A DNA stretch of 10,900 nt from a bacterium (GCA_014382085.1 JACNKJ010000184.1:1-10900); one strand, 5' to 3'; shown: positions 1 through 6,604, counted from the first letter of the stretch. Program-made: numbers and translations. The notes: generated from the sequence alone by a model not told the origin.

Positions 1-2
1 AA

Positions 3-185
3 AGCGGCGAGGAAACTTTACGCTACGAGGAAAGTGTGCGACAATTTTGGCGAGAGGATATTCTGGCCGCCACCGAGGCGCAGGGATTCACGCTTCGCAA
101 TAGTTGGGGTAGCTATACCGGTCACGGGTATCGAGAAGAAGATAGCCCTCGACTCATTCTACTGTTTGAAAAGGCAGGGTCGTGA
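3..185 (+). CDS. C-terminal fragment of a probable SAM-dependent methyltransferase (5' end outside window)
   Basis: An open frame runs in from the left edge and ends at TGA 183-185, giving 60 visible residues. The visible part shows an ESVRQFW segment, then a helix ending in AQGF, then NSWGSYTG, and finally SPRLILLFEK. The order 'helix, xxGF, strand, Y-x-G, aromatic, DSPRLIL strand' is the usual ending of class I SAM-dependent methyltransferases (Methyltransf_11/25 type), where the last two beta strands close the fold. The SAM-binding motifs would lie upstream and cannot be seen, so the substrate is unknown. The stop overlaps the GTG start of the next gene (GTGA, 182-185), so it belongs to the same operon as the bacillithiol genes. 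Family assignment is by pattern only; another Rossmann-fold enzyme remains possible. Confidence 0.55.
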   Translation, partial: SGEETLRYEESVRQFWREDILAATEAQGFTLRNSWGSYTGHGYREEDSPRLILLFEKAGS

Positions 186-1327
186 ATTTGTCCCGGCGGG
201 ATCTGCCCGCAGTGAGGCCTTTCGAAGGCGAGTTCACCGAGAGTGAAACTTTCGTGCCTCAGACAGCTTTGCGCGAAGCCTTGGCCGAGTTTGCCGCATC
301 ACCTGCGGCACGTGAAAATCTGAACCGATTGTCACGCGGCGAGGCGCGGGTCATCATTACGGGACAGCAGCCATGTTTCCCTATGCCCCTGGGTTTGACC
401 CTGCAGAAAACTGCCACGGCAGTGGCGCTGGCGCGTCGCGATGAGTCTTTGGTTCCTGTTTTCTGGAACGGTAGCGACGATAGCGACTTCGACGAAGCCG
501 CGGGACAGTACCTCAACCGCAAAGATCGGTCCGCCCTGCGCATTTCCTTGCCCGCTTCCTTGGAGCGCAAGGGACGGCGCGTCGGTGAGCTGCCAATAGC
601 GGCTGCATTCGGCGAGCTGGATAAATTTACCCAAGCGCCCTTCAAGCCCGGCCAGGATGAAGATCTGGGACACTTCCATGGCCGCATCATGGCAGAGCTA
701 TTCGCGGATGATGGGCTTCTTGTTCTTGAGGGAAGAGCCCCGGCCTTGGCCGAGAGCGCAAAACCGCTATGGCAACGCTACCTGGAGCGACGCTCTGAAT
801 GTGCCGCTTCGGTAGATCAGGAAGGCGATAAATTGGAGGGCGAAGGCTTGGGTCGACCCCTTCGCCGGGGTATTGGCGAGCGAGCCCTTTTCTTTCTGAA
901 AGAGGGGCGCCGCCGTCTGCCACCCGCCGAAGACTATGTCGAAGCTCTGAAGCGGCGACTGTCGGAGGCGCAGAGCGACCTCTCTCCCAACGTCTTGCTT
1001 CGTCCCATGCTCCAAAACATCGTGCTGCCGGTGGAAGGCGTGGTGCTCGGCCCATCGGAGTGGCTCTATCATCATCAAATTCGTGCGGCTTTTGAGCTGA
1101 TGGATGCTCCCTTTCCGCGCCTCTGGCCCCGGCTGGATGCGGCCGGAGCCTGGGAATTGGATCGAAAGAAGCCTGGCCCGGGCGGGAGAGAGTCGAGCCC
1201 GCTTCTGGAGCCTGGGAATCCCCTGGCTCAGGTAGAAAAGCTCCTTGAACTGGCGGAAGTTCACCTGGAAGCCTGGGGGCAAAAGCACTACCATCGATTG
1301 ATTCTGCACGGAGAGGAAAGCCCATGA
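182..1327 (+). CDS. bshC: Putative cysteine ligase BshC (bacillithiol biosynthesis), compact variant
   Basis: BshC catalyses the last step of bacillithiol synthesis, adding cysteine to glucosaminyl-malate in the cytoplasm. Recognised by the TGQQ motif (residues 60-63) followed by a Leu-rich helix, then VPVFWNGSDDSDFDEA (91-106), which matches the 'VPVFW.A.EDHDF.E' block of the family. SPNVLLRP (268-275), a following LPVEG...GPSE stretch, and PRLWPRL near residue 315 are also typical. The order of the flanking genes (bshB1, bshA) makes the call firm. The protein is 381 residues, whereas the Bacillus enzyme is about 540. After the PRL motif only about 65 residues remain, so the long C-terminal coiled-coil segment is missing. 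The frame is intact up to an ATGA overlap with bshB1, so truncation by frameshift is unlikely. The start is GTG 182, overlapping the upstream stop, with a weak AAGG/AGGG purine stretch at 171-179. The next in-frame ATG would remove the TGQQ motif. Confidence 0.85.
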   Translation: MNLSRRDLPAVRPFEGEFTESETFVPQTALREALAEFAASPAARENLNRLSRGEARVIITGQQPCFPMPLGLTLQKTATAVALARRDESLVPVFWNGSDDSDFDEAAGQYLNRKDRSALRISLPASLERKGRRVGELPIAAAFGELDKFTQAPFKPGQDEDLGHFHGRIMAELFADDGLLVLEGRAPALAESAKPLWQRYLERRSECAASVDQEGDKLEGEGLGRPLRRGIGERALFFLKEGRRRLPPAEDYVEALKRRLSEAQSDLSPNVLLRPMLQNIVLPVEGVVLGPSEWLYHHQIRAAFELMDAPFPRLWPRLDAAGAWELDRKKPGPGGRESSPLLEPGNPLAQVEKLLELAEVHLEAWGQKHYHRLILHGEESP

Positions 1328-2046
1328 GAATCCTGGCTTGCGGAGCCCATCCCGACGACGTGGAAATTGCCTGCGGCGGCACCCTGGCCTTGGCAGCGGC
1401 AGAGGGGCATGAGACGGCCATTCTGGATCTGACCCGCGGAGAGATGGGATCCAACGGGGACCCCGAGCTCCGCAGGGCCGAGGCTGCTGCGGCGGGACAC
1501 ATACTGGGTGTGGGCGAGAGATACCAGGCGGCACTGCCTGACGGCGGCCTCAACGCTCGAGATATGAATCAGCGTCGAAGCGTGGTGGAATGGCTAAGGA
1601 AACTGGCGCCCGAGCTTCTCATCATTCCCGCGCGGGAAAATCGTCATCCGGATCACGACCAGGCCCACCTGTTGTTGCGCGAAGGCGTATTCCTGGCCGG
1701 ACTCGCACACTTCGAGGCGGATGGCGCGCCCAGTCGGCCGAGGGTGGTATACGAAACCATGGAGCGCCGGCTCTTTCGTCCCGATTTTGTGGTGGATGTG
1801 GGGGCCGTTCGCGAGAAGAAGGAAGCTTCCCTTCGCGCCTACGCCAGCCAGTTCATTCGTCGGGATGGCCAGGCAGCGACCCTTATCAACGATCCGGCCT
1901 TTCTCGAAGCCATTCGTGCGCGCGATCGCTACTTTGGTGAGCTGGCAGGCTGCGACTATGCCGAACCCTTCCGGGCGGTGGAGTTGCTTCGCATCGAATC
2001 GGTATCGGCGCTTCTGCCGGGGGAAAGGAAGCTGAGTGATGAGTGA
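1324..2046 (+). CDS. bshB1: Bacillithiol biosynthesis deacetylase BshB1
   Basis: This is a zinc-dependent N-deacetylase of the PIG-L/LmbE family that removes acetyl from GlcNAc-malate to give GlcN-malate, the substrate of BshC. The 240-residue length matches the family. The metal and catalytic motif AHPDDVE is at residues 8-14: by family knowledge His9 and Asp12 bind zinc and Asp11 acts as general base. The second motif, RHPDHDQAH, is at 107-115, with His111 as the likely third zinc ligand. The segment DLTRGEMGSNG (35-45) is typical of BshB1. The start ATG 1324 overlaps the bshC stop as ATGA, and a purine-rich ribosome site GGAGAGGAAAG (1310-1320) lies just upstream. It lies between bshC and bshA, which supports GlcNAc-malate as substrate over other PIG-L substrates such as mycothiol precursors. 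Confidence 0.93.
   Translation: MRILACGAHPDDVEIACGGTLALAAAEGHETAILDLTRGEMGSNGDPELRRAEAAAAGHILGVGERYQAALPDGGLNARDMNQRRSVVEWLRKLAPELLIIPARENRHPDHDQAHLLLREGVFLAGLAHFEADGAPSRPRVVYETMERRLFRPDFVVDVGAVREKKEASLRAYASQFIRRDGQAATLINDPAFLEAIRARDRYFGELAGCDYAEPFRAVELLRIESVSALLPGERKLSDE
2025..2030 (+). promoter_or_regulatory. Ribosome binding site of bshA
   Basis: AAGGAA, within the purine run 2021-2030 inside the end of bshB1. It is 8 bases from ATG 2039 and 5 bases from GTG 2036, and so favours the ATG start. Confidence 0.6.
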
Positions 2047-3196
2047 TCCTTTGCGCATCGGCATCGTTTGCTATCCAAAGGCCGGCGGCAGCGGAATCGT
2101 GGCCACGGAACTGGGAATTGAATTGGCCCGGCGGGGGCATGAGATTCATTTCATCAGTTCTGCTCGGCCTTATCGACTAAGCGAGATGCATGAGGGTCTG
2201 CACGTGCATCTGGTGGAAACGGCGGATTACCCTCTATTCGATTATCCGCCCTACACCCTGGCCCTGGCCGTGAAGATGCATCAGGTGGCGCATTTCCATA
2301 ATCTGGATCTCTTTCACGTGCACTATGCCATTCCACACGCGGCCAGCGCTATCTTGGCTCGCGACATGTGCAAGCGCTGCATACCTGTGGTGACCACACT
2401 TCACGGCACCGATATCACGCTGGTAGGTAAGCACCCGAGTTACCATCGCATTACACGCTACTGCATTGAGAGCAGTGACGCGGTTACCGCGGTGAGCGAT
2501 TGGCTCACTTCCGAAACAAGGCGCATTTTCGAAACGGACAAATCCATCCAGACTATTCCCAATTTCGTGGATACCGAGTGTTTCCGTCCCGGTTGCGACA
2601 TGGAAATGCGCCGCCGATTCGCGAAAGACGATGAAGTCATTCTGCTCCACGCTTCCAATTTCCGACCCGTGAAGCGCGCGCCCTTCTTGCTGGAAGTTTT
2701 CAATCAACTGAAAAACCGGGACAAAAGCGTATTGGTTCTGGCAGGCGACGGGCCCGAACTGGCTTCCATGGAACACATGGTTCGCGAGATGGGTATCGAA
2801 GATCGCGTTAGATTCCTGGGAGCCTGGGACGATATGGAATCCCTGCTGCCCCTGGCCGATGTCTTCATGGTGCCCAGCGCGCATGAGTCCTTCGGCCTGG
2901 CGCCTCTGGAAGCCATGAGCTGCGGTGTTCCCGTGTTGGTGACCAATGTAGGCGGTCCCAACGAGGTCCTGATTTCCGGCGAGGGTGGCGAACTTTTAGA
3001 TCCCGAAGATCTGCAAGCCTGGGTGGTTGCCTGCGATCGTCTGGTTGCTGACAAAAAATTGAGACGCGACCAAGGCGAAGCGGGGCGAAATCGAGTGCTT
3101 GAACTCTTCGCCCGTGAAAAAGTGGTGGATCGTTACGAAGTGCTCTTCCATTCGCTCATGGAAGTGAATAGCAAGGCGCCGGAGGTGGTCCCTTGA
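2039..3196 (+). CDS. bshA: N-acetyl-alpha-D-glucosaminyl L-malate synthase BshA
   Basis: First committed enzyme of bacillithiol synthesis: a retaining GT4 glycosyltransferase (GT-B fold) that moves GlcNAc from UDP-GlcNAc to L-malate. The 385 residues match the family length. Visible signatures are the N-terminal GIVCYP followed by AGGSGIVATELG (from residue 15), the HEIHFISS strand, DLFHVHYAIPHA, TLHGTDIT (His122-Asp125 region), a FRPVKR segment in the second Rossmann domain, and the GT4 E-x7-E pair at Glu283 and Glu291 within ESFGLAPLE. These are almost residue for residue the BshA pattern of Bacillus. I chose ATG 2039 over GTG 2036 because the Shine-Dalgarno AAGGAA (2025-2030) then sits 8 bases upstream; GTG 2036 would add one Met. 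It overlaps the bshB1 stop by 8 bases, so translation is probably coupled. Confidence 0.95.
   Translation: MSDPLRIGIVCYPKAGGSGIVATELGIELARRGHEIHFISSARPYRLSEMHEGLHVHLVETADYPLFDYPPYTLALAVKMHQVAHFHNLDLFHVHYAIPHAASAILARDMCKRCIPVVTTLHGTDITLVGKHPSYHRITRYCIESSDAVTAVSDWLTSETRRIFETDKSIQTIPNFVDTECFRPGCDMEMRRRFAKDDEVILLHASNFRPVKRAPFLLEVFNQLKNRDKSVLVLAGDGPELASMEHMVREMGIEDRVRFLGAWDDMESLLPLADVFMVPSAHESFGLAPLEAMSCGVPVLVTNVGGPNEVLISGEGGELLDPEDLQAWVVACDRLVADKKLRRDQGEAGRNRVLELFAREKVVDRYEVLFHSLMEVNSKAPEVVP
3181..3185 (+). promoter_or_regulatory. Ribosome binding site for the TTG start at 3193
   Basis: GGAGG inside the last codons of bshA, 7 bases before TTG 3193. It is a strong site that supports the rare TTG initiation codon of the Minf_1886 family gene; the next in-frame ATG is far inside the protein. 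Confidence 0.65.
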
Positions 3197-3564
3197 GTCG
3201 AGACAGGGTTGAAGATCTGAGATTCCCGGGGGAGGCCTATCGCTTCCTGCTCGACGCCCTTGAGCGTACGCGTATTCGGTATCAGCGGGAGGGGCATGTG
3301 TCGGGGCAGGAGCTTCTTGAGGGAATTCGGGAGCATGCCTCCGATCTCTATGGTCCCACATCAGCCATGGTATTCGAATCCTGGGGCGTTCGCGACGGAA
3401 GCGATTTCGGCTTCATGGTTTTCGAATTGGTGGAACGCGGAGTTTTAGCTCGACGCGAAGAGGACGCACCCACCGATTTCGAGGCCAAGGCCTCATATCG
3501 ACAGCTTTTCGAGGAAGAGTATTTCAACCTGCCTGAAGAGGACGAGAACGAGAAAGAGAATTGA
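3193..3564 (+). CDS. Minf_1886 family protein, function unknown
   Basis: A 123-residue soluble protein with no signal peptide or membrane segment. It matches, from memory, the small conserved Minf_1886 family (TIGR04138), described as largely restricted to Planctomycetes/Verrucomicrobia and some related phyla. Family-like features are an N-terminal EAYRFLLDALERT helix (14-26), HVSGQELLEGIREHA (35-49), YGPTSAMVFESWG (53-65) and DFGFMVFELVERGVL (71-85). The fold looks all-helical. The last 20 residues are very acidic (FEEEY, LPEEDENEKEN). No catalytic motif is apparent and no function can be named. It starts at TTG with a TTGA overlap with the bshA stop, after GGAGG at 3181-3185. Its stop directly abuts the next start. 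It is the best phylogenetic marker in the window. Confidence 0.8.
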   Translation: MSRDRVEDLRFPGEAYRFLLDALERTRIRYQREGHVSGQELLEGIREHASDLYGPTSAMVFESWGVRDGSDFGFMVFELVERGVLARREEDAPTDFEAKASYRQLFEEEYFNLPEEDENEKEN

Positions 3565-4629
3565 ATGAAGATTGATCGGCATTGGCTCAAAGAACTTCCC
3601 AAAACCGACCTGCATGTTCATCTGGATGGATCCATCCGCCCGGCCACTCTCTTGGAACTCGCTAGGGAAGGAAAAGTGGATCTGGGCCTCAGCTCCGAAG
3701 AGGAAATTCGTGAGGCCACACAAATGGGTGACGGCGACCGCAGCCTAGTGCGTTACCTGCGCGCCTTCATGTACACCCTGCCGGTGATGCAATGGGCGGA
3801 AGCTCTGGAGCGTACGGCCTACGAATTGGCGATTGATGCGGCCGAGGAAAATGTGCGTCTCATCGAAATGCGCTACAGCCCTCTGCTTCATCGTGAACGA
3901 GGCATGGACTTCGGGGAGATCATTTCCTCCGTAGCCCGGGGCCTGGACAGGGCGGAAAAGGAAACCGGCATCATCGCCGGGCAGATCCTCTGTGGAATTC
4001 GTAACATGCCGCCGGAGAGTTCCATGGAACTGGCCCAGGCCACCCTGGAATACCGAGATCTCGGAGTGGTGGCCTTCGACCTGGCCGGCGCCGAGAAGGA
4101 CTATCCTGCCAAAGAACATATCGAGTCATTTTACTTTGTGCAGAACAACAATCTGAATTCGACCCTCCATGCGGGAGAGGCTTTTGGGCCAGCCTCCATA
4201 TCCCAGGCCCTGCACTATTGCAGCGCTCATCGCATTGGCCATGGAGTTCGCCTGGGAGAGGATGCGGACCTATTGCGTTTCGTCAATGATCACCGTATTC
4301 CCCTGGAAATGTGCCTGACCAGCAATCTGGACACGGGAGCGGTTCAGGACATCCGGCAGCACCCATTCGGGAAATATCTTGACCTCGATTTGCGTGTCAC
4401 TTTGAATACGGATAATCGTCTCATTTCAGATACCACGGTTACCGACGAATTCGAGTTGGCGGCGGAGGCCTTCGATCTGAGCGTCGAGGCCATCCATACC
4501 ATCGTTCTCAATGGCTTTAAGAGCGCCTTTCTTCCGCACGCACGCAAATCCGAACTGGTGCGAAACGTAGTGCGGGAATTGATGCAAATGGGCGCGCCGC
4601 CCGAGCACCGATATTCGGATCAGCTTTAG
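3565..4629 (+). CDS. add: Adenosine deaminase family protein
   Basis: Zinc amidohydrolase that hydrolyses adenosine (or deoxyadenosine) to inosine and ammonia in purine salvage; cytoplasmic. The 354 residues fit the family. All metal and catalytic motifs are present: LPKTDLHVHLDGS with His17 and His19, STLHAGEAFG with His202 and Glu205 (proton donor), HRIGHGVRL with His226, and NTDNRLIS with metal-ligand Asp283. SNLDTGAV and the C-terminal SAFLPHARK are also typical of Add. The ATG follows the previous stop with no gap (TGAATG), with only a weak AGAAAGAG site at 3551-3558, so initiation probably depends on coupling. Close relatives in this superfamily deaminate other substrates, for example aminodeoxyfutalosine of the futalosine menaquinone pathway, so exact specificity is not proven. 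There is no obvious metabolic link to the bacillithiol or sugar genes. Confidence 0.88.
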   Translation: MKIDRHWLKELPKTDLHVHLDGSIRPATLLELAREGKVDLGLSSEEEIREATQMGDGDRSLVRYLRAFMYTLPVMQWAEALERTAYELAIDAAEENVRLIEMRYSPLLHRERGMDFGEIISSVARGLDRAEKETGIIAGQILCGIRNMPPESSMELAQATLEYRDLGVVAFDLAGAEKDYPAKEHIESFYFVQNNNLNSTLHAGEAFGPASISQALHYCSAHRIGHGVRLGEDADLLRFVNDHRIPLEMCLTSNLDTGAVQDIRQHPFGKYLDLDLRVTLNTDNRLISDTTVTDEFELAAEAFDLSVEAIHTIVLNGFKSAFLPHARKSELVRNVVRELMQMGAPPEHRYSDQL

Positions 4630-4642
4630 GAATGGAAGAGGC

Positions 4643-5413
4643 ATGACGCGTTACCGGAAATCGACATTGGCGTTGGCTTTGAGCCTGCTGTTGGCGGCGG
4701 GCTTGTTCGCGCAGGAAGGGCGGGAGGATGAAACCTCCCTCAGTCCCGAGGACATGGAACTCTTCGACCTCGAAGCACTGGATCAGGAGCCGGCCACTCG
4801 CGACAGCCTTCGTCGTGCGCGGCAGCAGGGATACGGTTGGTTGGATTCTCTCTATGGAGATGGCCCCGATTCCCTGCAGATCCAAGGTGGCGGATTTTGG
4901 TCCGACTCATTGCTCCAAGCCGCACCCGACTCGATGGGCGAGGCCTGGCCCATTTCTCCGCCGCGCGATCTGCCCTTCATGAACATGGGCCTGCAGGATC
5001 TTCTACGAAGTTCACCTCTTGCCGAGAACGAAGACGAAAGCTGGACGGACATCTTCAGTGTGGACTCATTGCTTTCACTCTCGTTACTTCAGGTGAGGGA
5101 AGAAGCTTGGCCCTGCTACTATCCCTACAGCGATCTGTGGATCTACATCTGGCGTGGCTGGGGGCAATTGATTCACGACGGCCTGGAGGAAGAGTACTCG
5201 CCGGGACGCATGTTTCAGGTGCCGGCCGGTAGCATTCACTCCCTGCGCAATATCAGCGGAGCGCCTACCGTGGCGCTGGTCTGGAGCAGTCCGCCGGCCG
5301 ATTCAGTGCGCGTGCGCATCGTTCCCGACGAAATTCTCGAGCAGATGCAGGCCGACTCCCTGCGTGTGATCGACCTGGAAGAGCGAATCATCTACCGAAG
5401 CGGTAAGCGATGA
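4643..5413 (+). CDS. Secreted protein with Asp-Ser-rich N-terminal half and C-terminal cupin-like domain
   Basis: 256 residues. The N-terminus is a Sec signal peptide: basic MTRYRK, a hydrophobic core of Leu and Ala (8-22), then LFA|QE as likely cleavage near residue 23. No lipobox Cys is present, so export to the periplasm or outside is likely. Residues 25-150 look low in order, are acidic, and carry repeated Asp-Ser dipeptides, mostly followed by Leu (Asp at 54, 68, 76, 88, 96 and 141; two more at 220 and 238). Residues about 155-217 form a cupin barrel: strand WIYIWRG, then PGRMFQVPAGSIHSLRN, a perfect fit to cupin motif 2 (G-x5-P-x-G-x2-H-x3-N; Gly188, Pro194, Gly196, His199, Asn203), then strand TVALVWSS. 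Motif 1 lacks the His-x-His and Glu ligands. Function unknown; carbohydrate binding or a degenerate isomerase are guesses. ATG 4643 follows GGAAGAG (4634-4640). Confidence 0.72.
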   Translation: MTRYRKSTLALALSLLLAAGLFAQEGREDETSLSPEDMELFDLEALDQEPATRDSLRRARQQGYGWLDSLYGDGPDSLQIQGGGFWSDSLLQAAPDSMGEAWPISPPRDLPFMNMGLQDLLRSSPLAENEDESWTDIFSVDSLLSLSLLQVREEAWPCYYPYSDLWIYIWRGWGQLIHDGLEEEYSPGRMFQVPAGSIHSLRNISGAPTVALVWSSPPADSVRVRIVPDEILEQMQADSLRVIDLEERIIYRSGKR

Positions 5414-5420
5414 GGAAGGA
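5413..5420 (+). promoter_or_regulatory. Ribosome binding site of rmlA
   Basis: AGGAAGGA begins at the last base of the cupin gene's stop codon and ends 6 bases before ATG 5427. With 13 bases between the genes, this is one of the few starts here that does not overlap a preceding gene. Confidence 0.6.
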
Positions 5421-5426
5421 TCGAGT

Positions 5427-6152
5427 ATGAAAGGTATCGTTCTGGCGGGAGGCACCGGCAGCCGGCTCTTCCCTCTGACCAAGGTTACCAACAAACATCT
5501 ACTGCCTGTGGGTCGTGTGCCCATGATCTTCCATCCCATCGCAAAGCTCATCGAGAGCGGCATTGAAGAAATCCTGGTCGTCACCGGCACCGAGCATATG
5601 GGTGATGTTGTTGCCCTGCTGGGCAGCGGCCGAGAAATAGGCTGCAAACTTACCTACAAAGTTCAGGACGAGGCGGGGGGCATCGCCCAGGCCCTTTCCC
5701 TGGCCGAAAATTTTTGTCACGGCGATCCCTGCTGCGTGATTCTGGGAGACAATATCTTCGAGGATTCTCTCGCCGAAGAGGTTAAGGCTTATGCCGAACA
5801 GGGAGACGGCGCGCGGATTCTGTTGAAGGAGGTGAGCGATCCCCATCGTTTCGGCGTGGCCCAAATCGACGGCGATCGAGTTATCTCCATTGAGGAAAAA
5901 CCCAAGAAGCCGAAGAGCCATTTAGCCGTTTCGGGTATCTACTTTTTTGACTTCGATGTTTTTGACATCATTCGCACGCTTCGGCCTTCGGCCCGCGGCG
6001 AACTCGAGATCTCGGATGTGAACAACGAGTACATTCGCCTGGGCAAGCTAAGTCACGGTAGCCTGGGCGGATGGTGGACCGACGCGGGAACATTCGAATC
6101 CCTCACACAGGCCCAAGATCTTGTGGGCGAAGAACAGGGGAGGCTGTTTTGA
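5427..6152 (+). CDS. rmlA: Glucose-1-phosphate thymidylyltransferase, short form (RmlA-like)
   Basis: Nucleotidyltransferase that joins dTTP and glucose-1-phosphate to dTDP-glucose, the entry step to dTDP-sugars. Signatures: the pyrophosphorylase loop LAGGTGSRLFPLT (6-18) with Arg13, NKHLLPV with Lys23, a QDEAGGIAQAL sugar/base-binding segment (80-90), LGDNIF with metal-ligand Asp108, IEEKP (155-159), and WWTDAGT with the second metal Asp219. At 241 residues it is the short form; Proteobacterial RmlA is about 290 and carries extra C-terminal helices used for allosteric dTDP-rhamnose binding, which are absent here. The QDEAGGIAQAL signature and the rmlB and rmlC-like neighbours make dTDP-glucose more likely than UDP-glucose. 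Its stop overlaps the next TTG start (TTGA). Confidence 0.9.
   Translation: MKGIVLAGGTGSRLFPLTKVTNKHLLPVGRVPMIFHPIAKLIESGIEEILVVTGTEHMGDVVALLGSGREIGCKLTYKVQDEAGGIAQALSLAENFCHGDPCCVILGDNIFEDSLAEEVKAYAEQGDGARILLKEVSDPHRFGVAQIDGDRVISIEEKPKKPKSHLAVSGIYFFDFDVFDIIRTLRPSARGELEISDVNNEYIRLGKLSHGSLGGWWTDAGTFESLTQAQDLVGEEQGRLF
6137..6143 (+). promoter_or_regulatory. Ribosome binding site for the TTG start at 6149
   Basis: GGGGAGG within the last codons of rmlA, 5 bases before TTG 6149. Together with the TTGA overlap this fixes the start of the rmlC-like gene well downstream of the longest possible frame, which opens at 6071 inside rmlA. Confidence 0.65.
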
Positions 6153-6604
6153 TCGACGGCGTGGTGATCAAGGAATTGAAACAGATTCCCGACGAGCGCG
6201 GCTATCTCTGCGAGATGATGCGCGATGACGATCCTTTTTTCGAAAAGTTCGGACAGTGCTACATTTCGGCAACCTATCCCGGCGTGGTCAAGGGCTGGCA
6301 CTATCATGTGCATCAGGTGGATCACTTCGTTTGTGTGAAAGGCATGATCAAACTCGCGCTATACGATGGACGTGAGAACAGCCCCAGCAAGGGTGAAGTT
6401 CAGGAGATATTCCTGGGAGAGCAGAAGCCCATTTTGGTACGTGTTCCCAATGGTGTCTATCATGGTTGGAAGTGCATTGGCCAGGAGATGAGCCTGGTGA
6501 TCAACACGCCCAACAGGCACTACGACTACAAAAACCCCGACGAGATTCGCTGCGACCCGCACGACAACGACATTCCCTACGATTGGGACCGGAAGGACGG
6601 TTGA
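6149..6604 (+). CDS. dTDP-4-dehydrorhamnose 3,5-epimerase family protein (RmlC-like)
   Basis: A 151-residue single-domain cupin of the RmlC family, expected to epimerise a dTDP-4-keto-6-deoxyhexose, the product of RmlB. Evidence: IPDERGYLCEMMR (13-25) near the N-terminus, TYPGVVKGWHYH (42-53) with His51 at the place of the catalytic RmlC His, a VCVKGMIKLALYDGR strand pair (61-75), VPNGVYHGW and a C-terminal tail with DYKNPDEIR and PYDW. The canonical Lys of the RmlC 'GKLVR' segment seems to be replaced by Asp58 (VDHF), and the protein is shorter than the usual 180 residues. It may therefore be a 3- or 5-mono-epimerase, or act on a different keto sugar. Start: TTG with a TTGA overlap and a good site GGGGAGG; GTG 6161 or 6164 are less likely alternatives. 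Between rmlA and rmlB, with no rmlD in the window. Confidence 0.78.
   Translation: MIDGVVIKELKQIPDERGYLCEMMRDDDPFFEKFGQCYISATYPGVVKGWHYHVHQVDHFVCVKGMIKLALYDGRENSPSKGEVQEIFLGEQKPILVRVPNGVYHGWKCIGQEMSLVINTPNRHYDYKNPDEIRCDPHDNDIPYDWDRKDG

Noticed and set aside
34..246. Plus-strand open frame of 70 codons at the left edge
   Set aside because: It overlaps both the methyltransferase ending and the start of bshC in a third frame. The frame ending at 185 reads as a real protein C-terminus, so this one is a shadow.
687..1553. Long open frame on the minus strand (288 codons), with others at 767-1534 and 259-690
   Set aside because: They lie opposite bshC and bshB1, whose protein motifs are unmistakable. 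Their translations are rich in Pro, Arg and Ser, with no recognisable domain, as expected for antisense shadows in GC-rich coding DNA.
5977..6000. Short GC-rich self-complementary stretch (CTTCGG / GGCCTTCGGCC-like) that could form a hairpin
   Set aside because: It is within the coding sequence of rmlA, has no following T-run, and encodes a normal family segment. Not a terminator.
6071..6148. Upstream extension of the rmlC-like frame
   Set aside because: It would overlap rmlA by more than 80 bases and adds an Arg/Gly-rich stretch unlike the family; the TTG at 6149 with GGGGAGG is the better start.
6466..6603. Upstream extension of the rmlB frame
   Set aside because: It lies wholly inside the rmlC-like gene and would put 46 extra residues before the N-terminal Rossmann strand that starts RmlB proteins.
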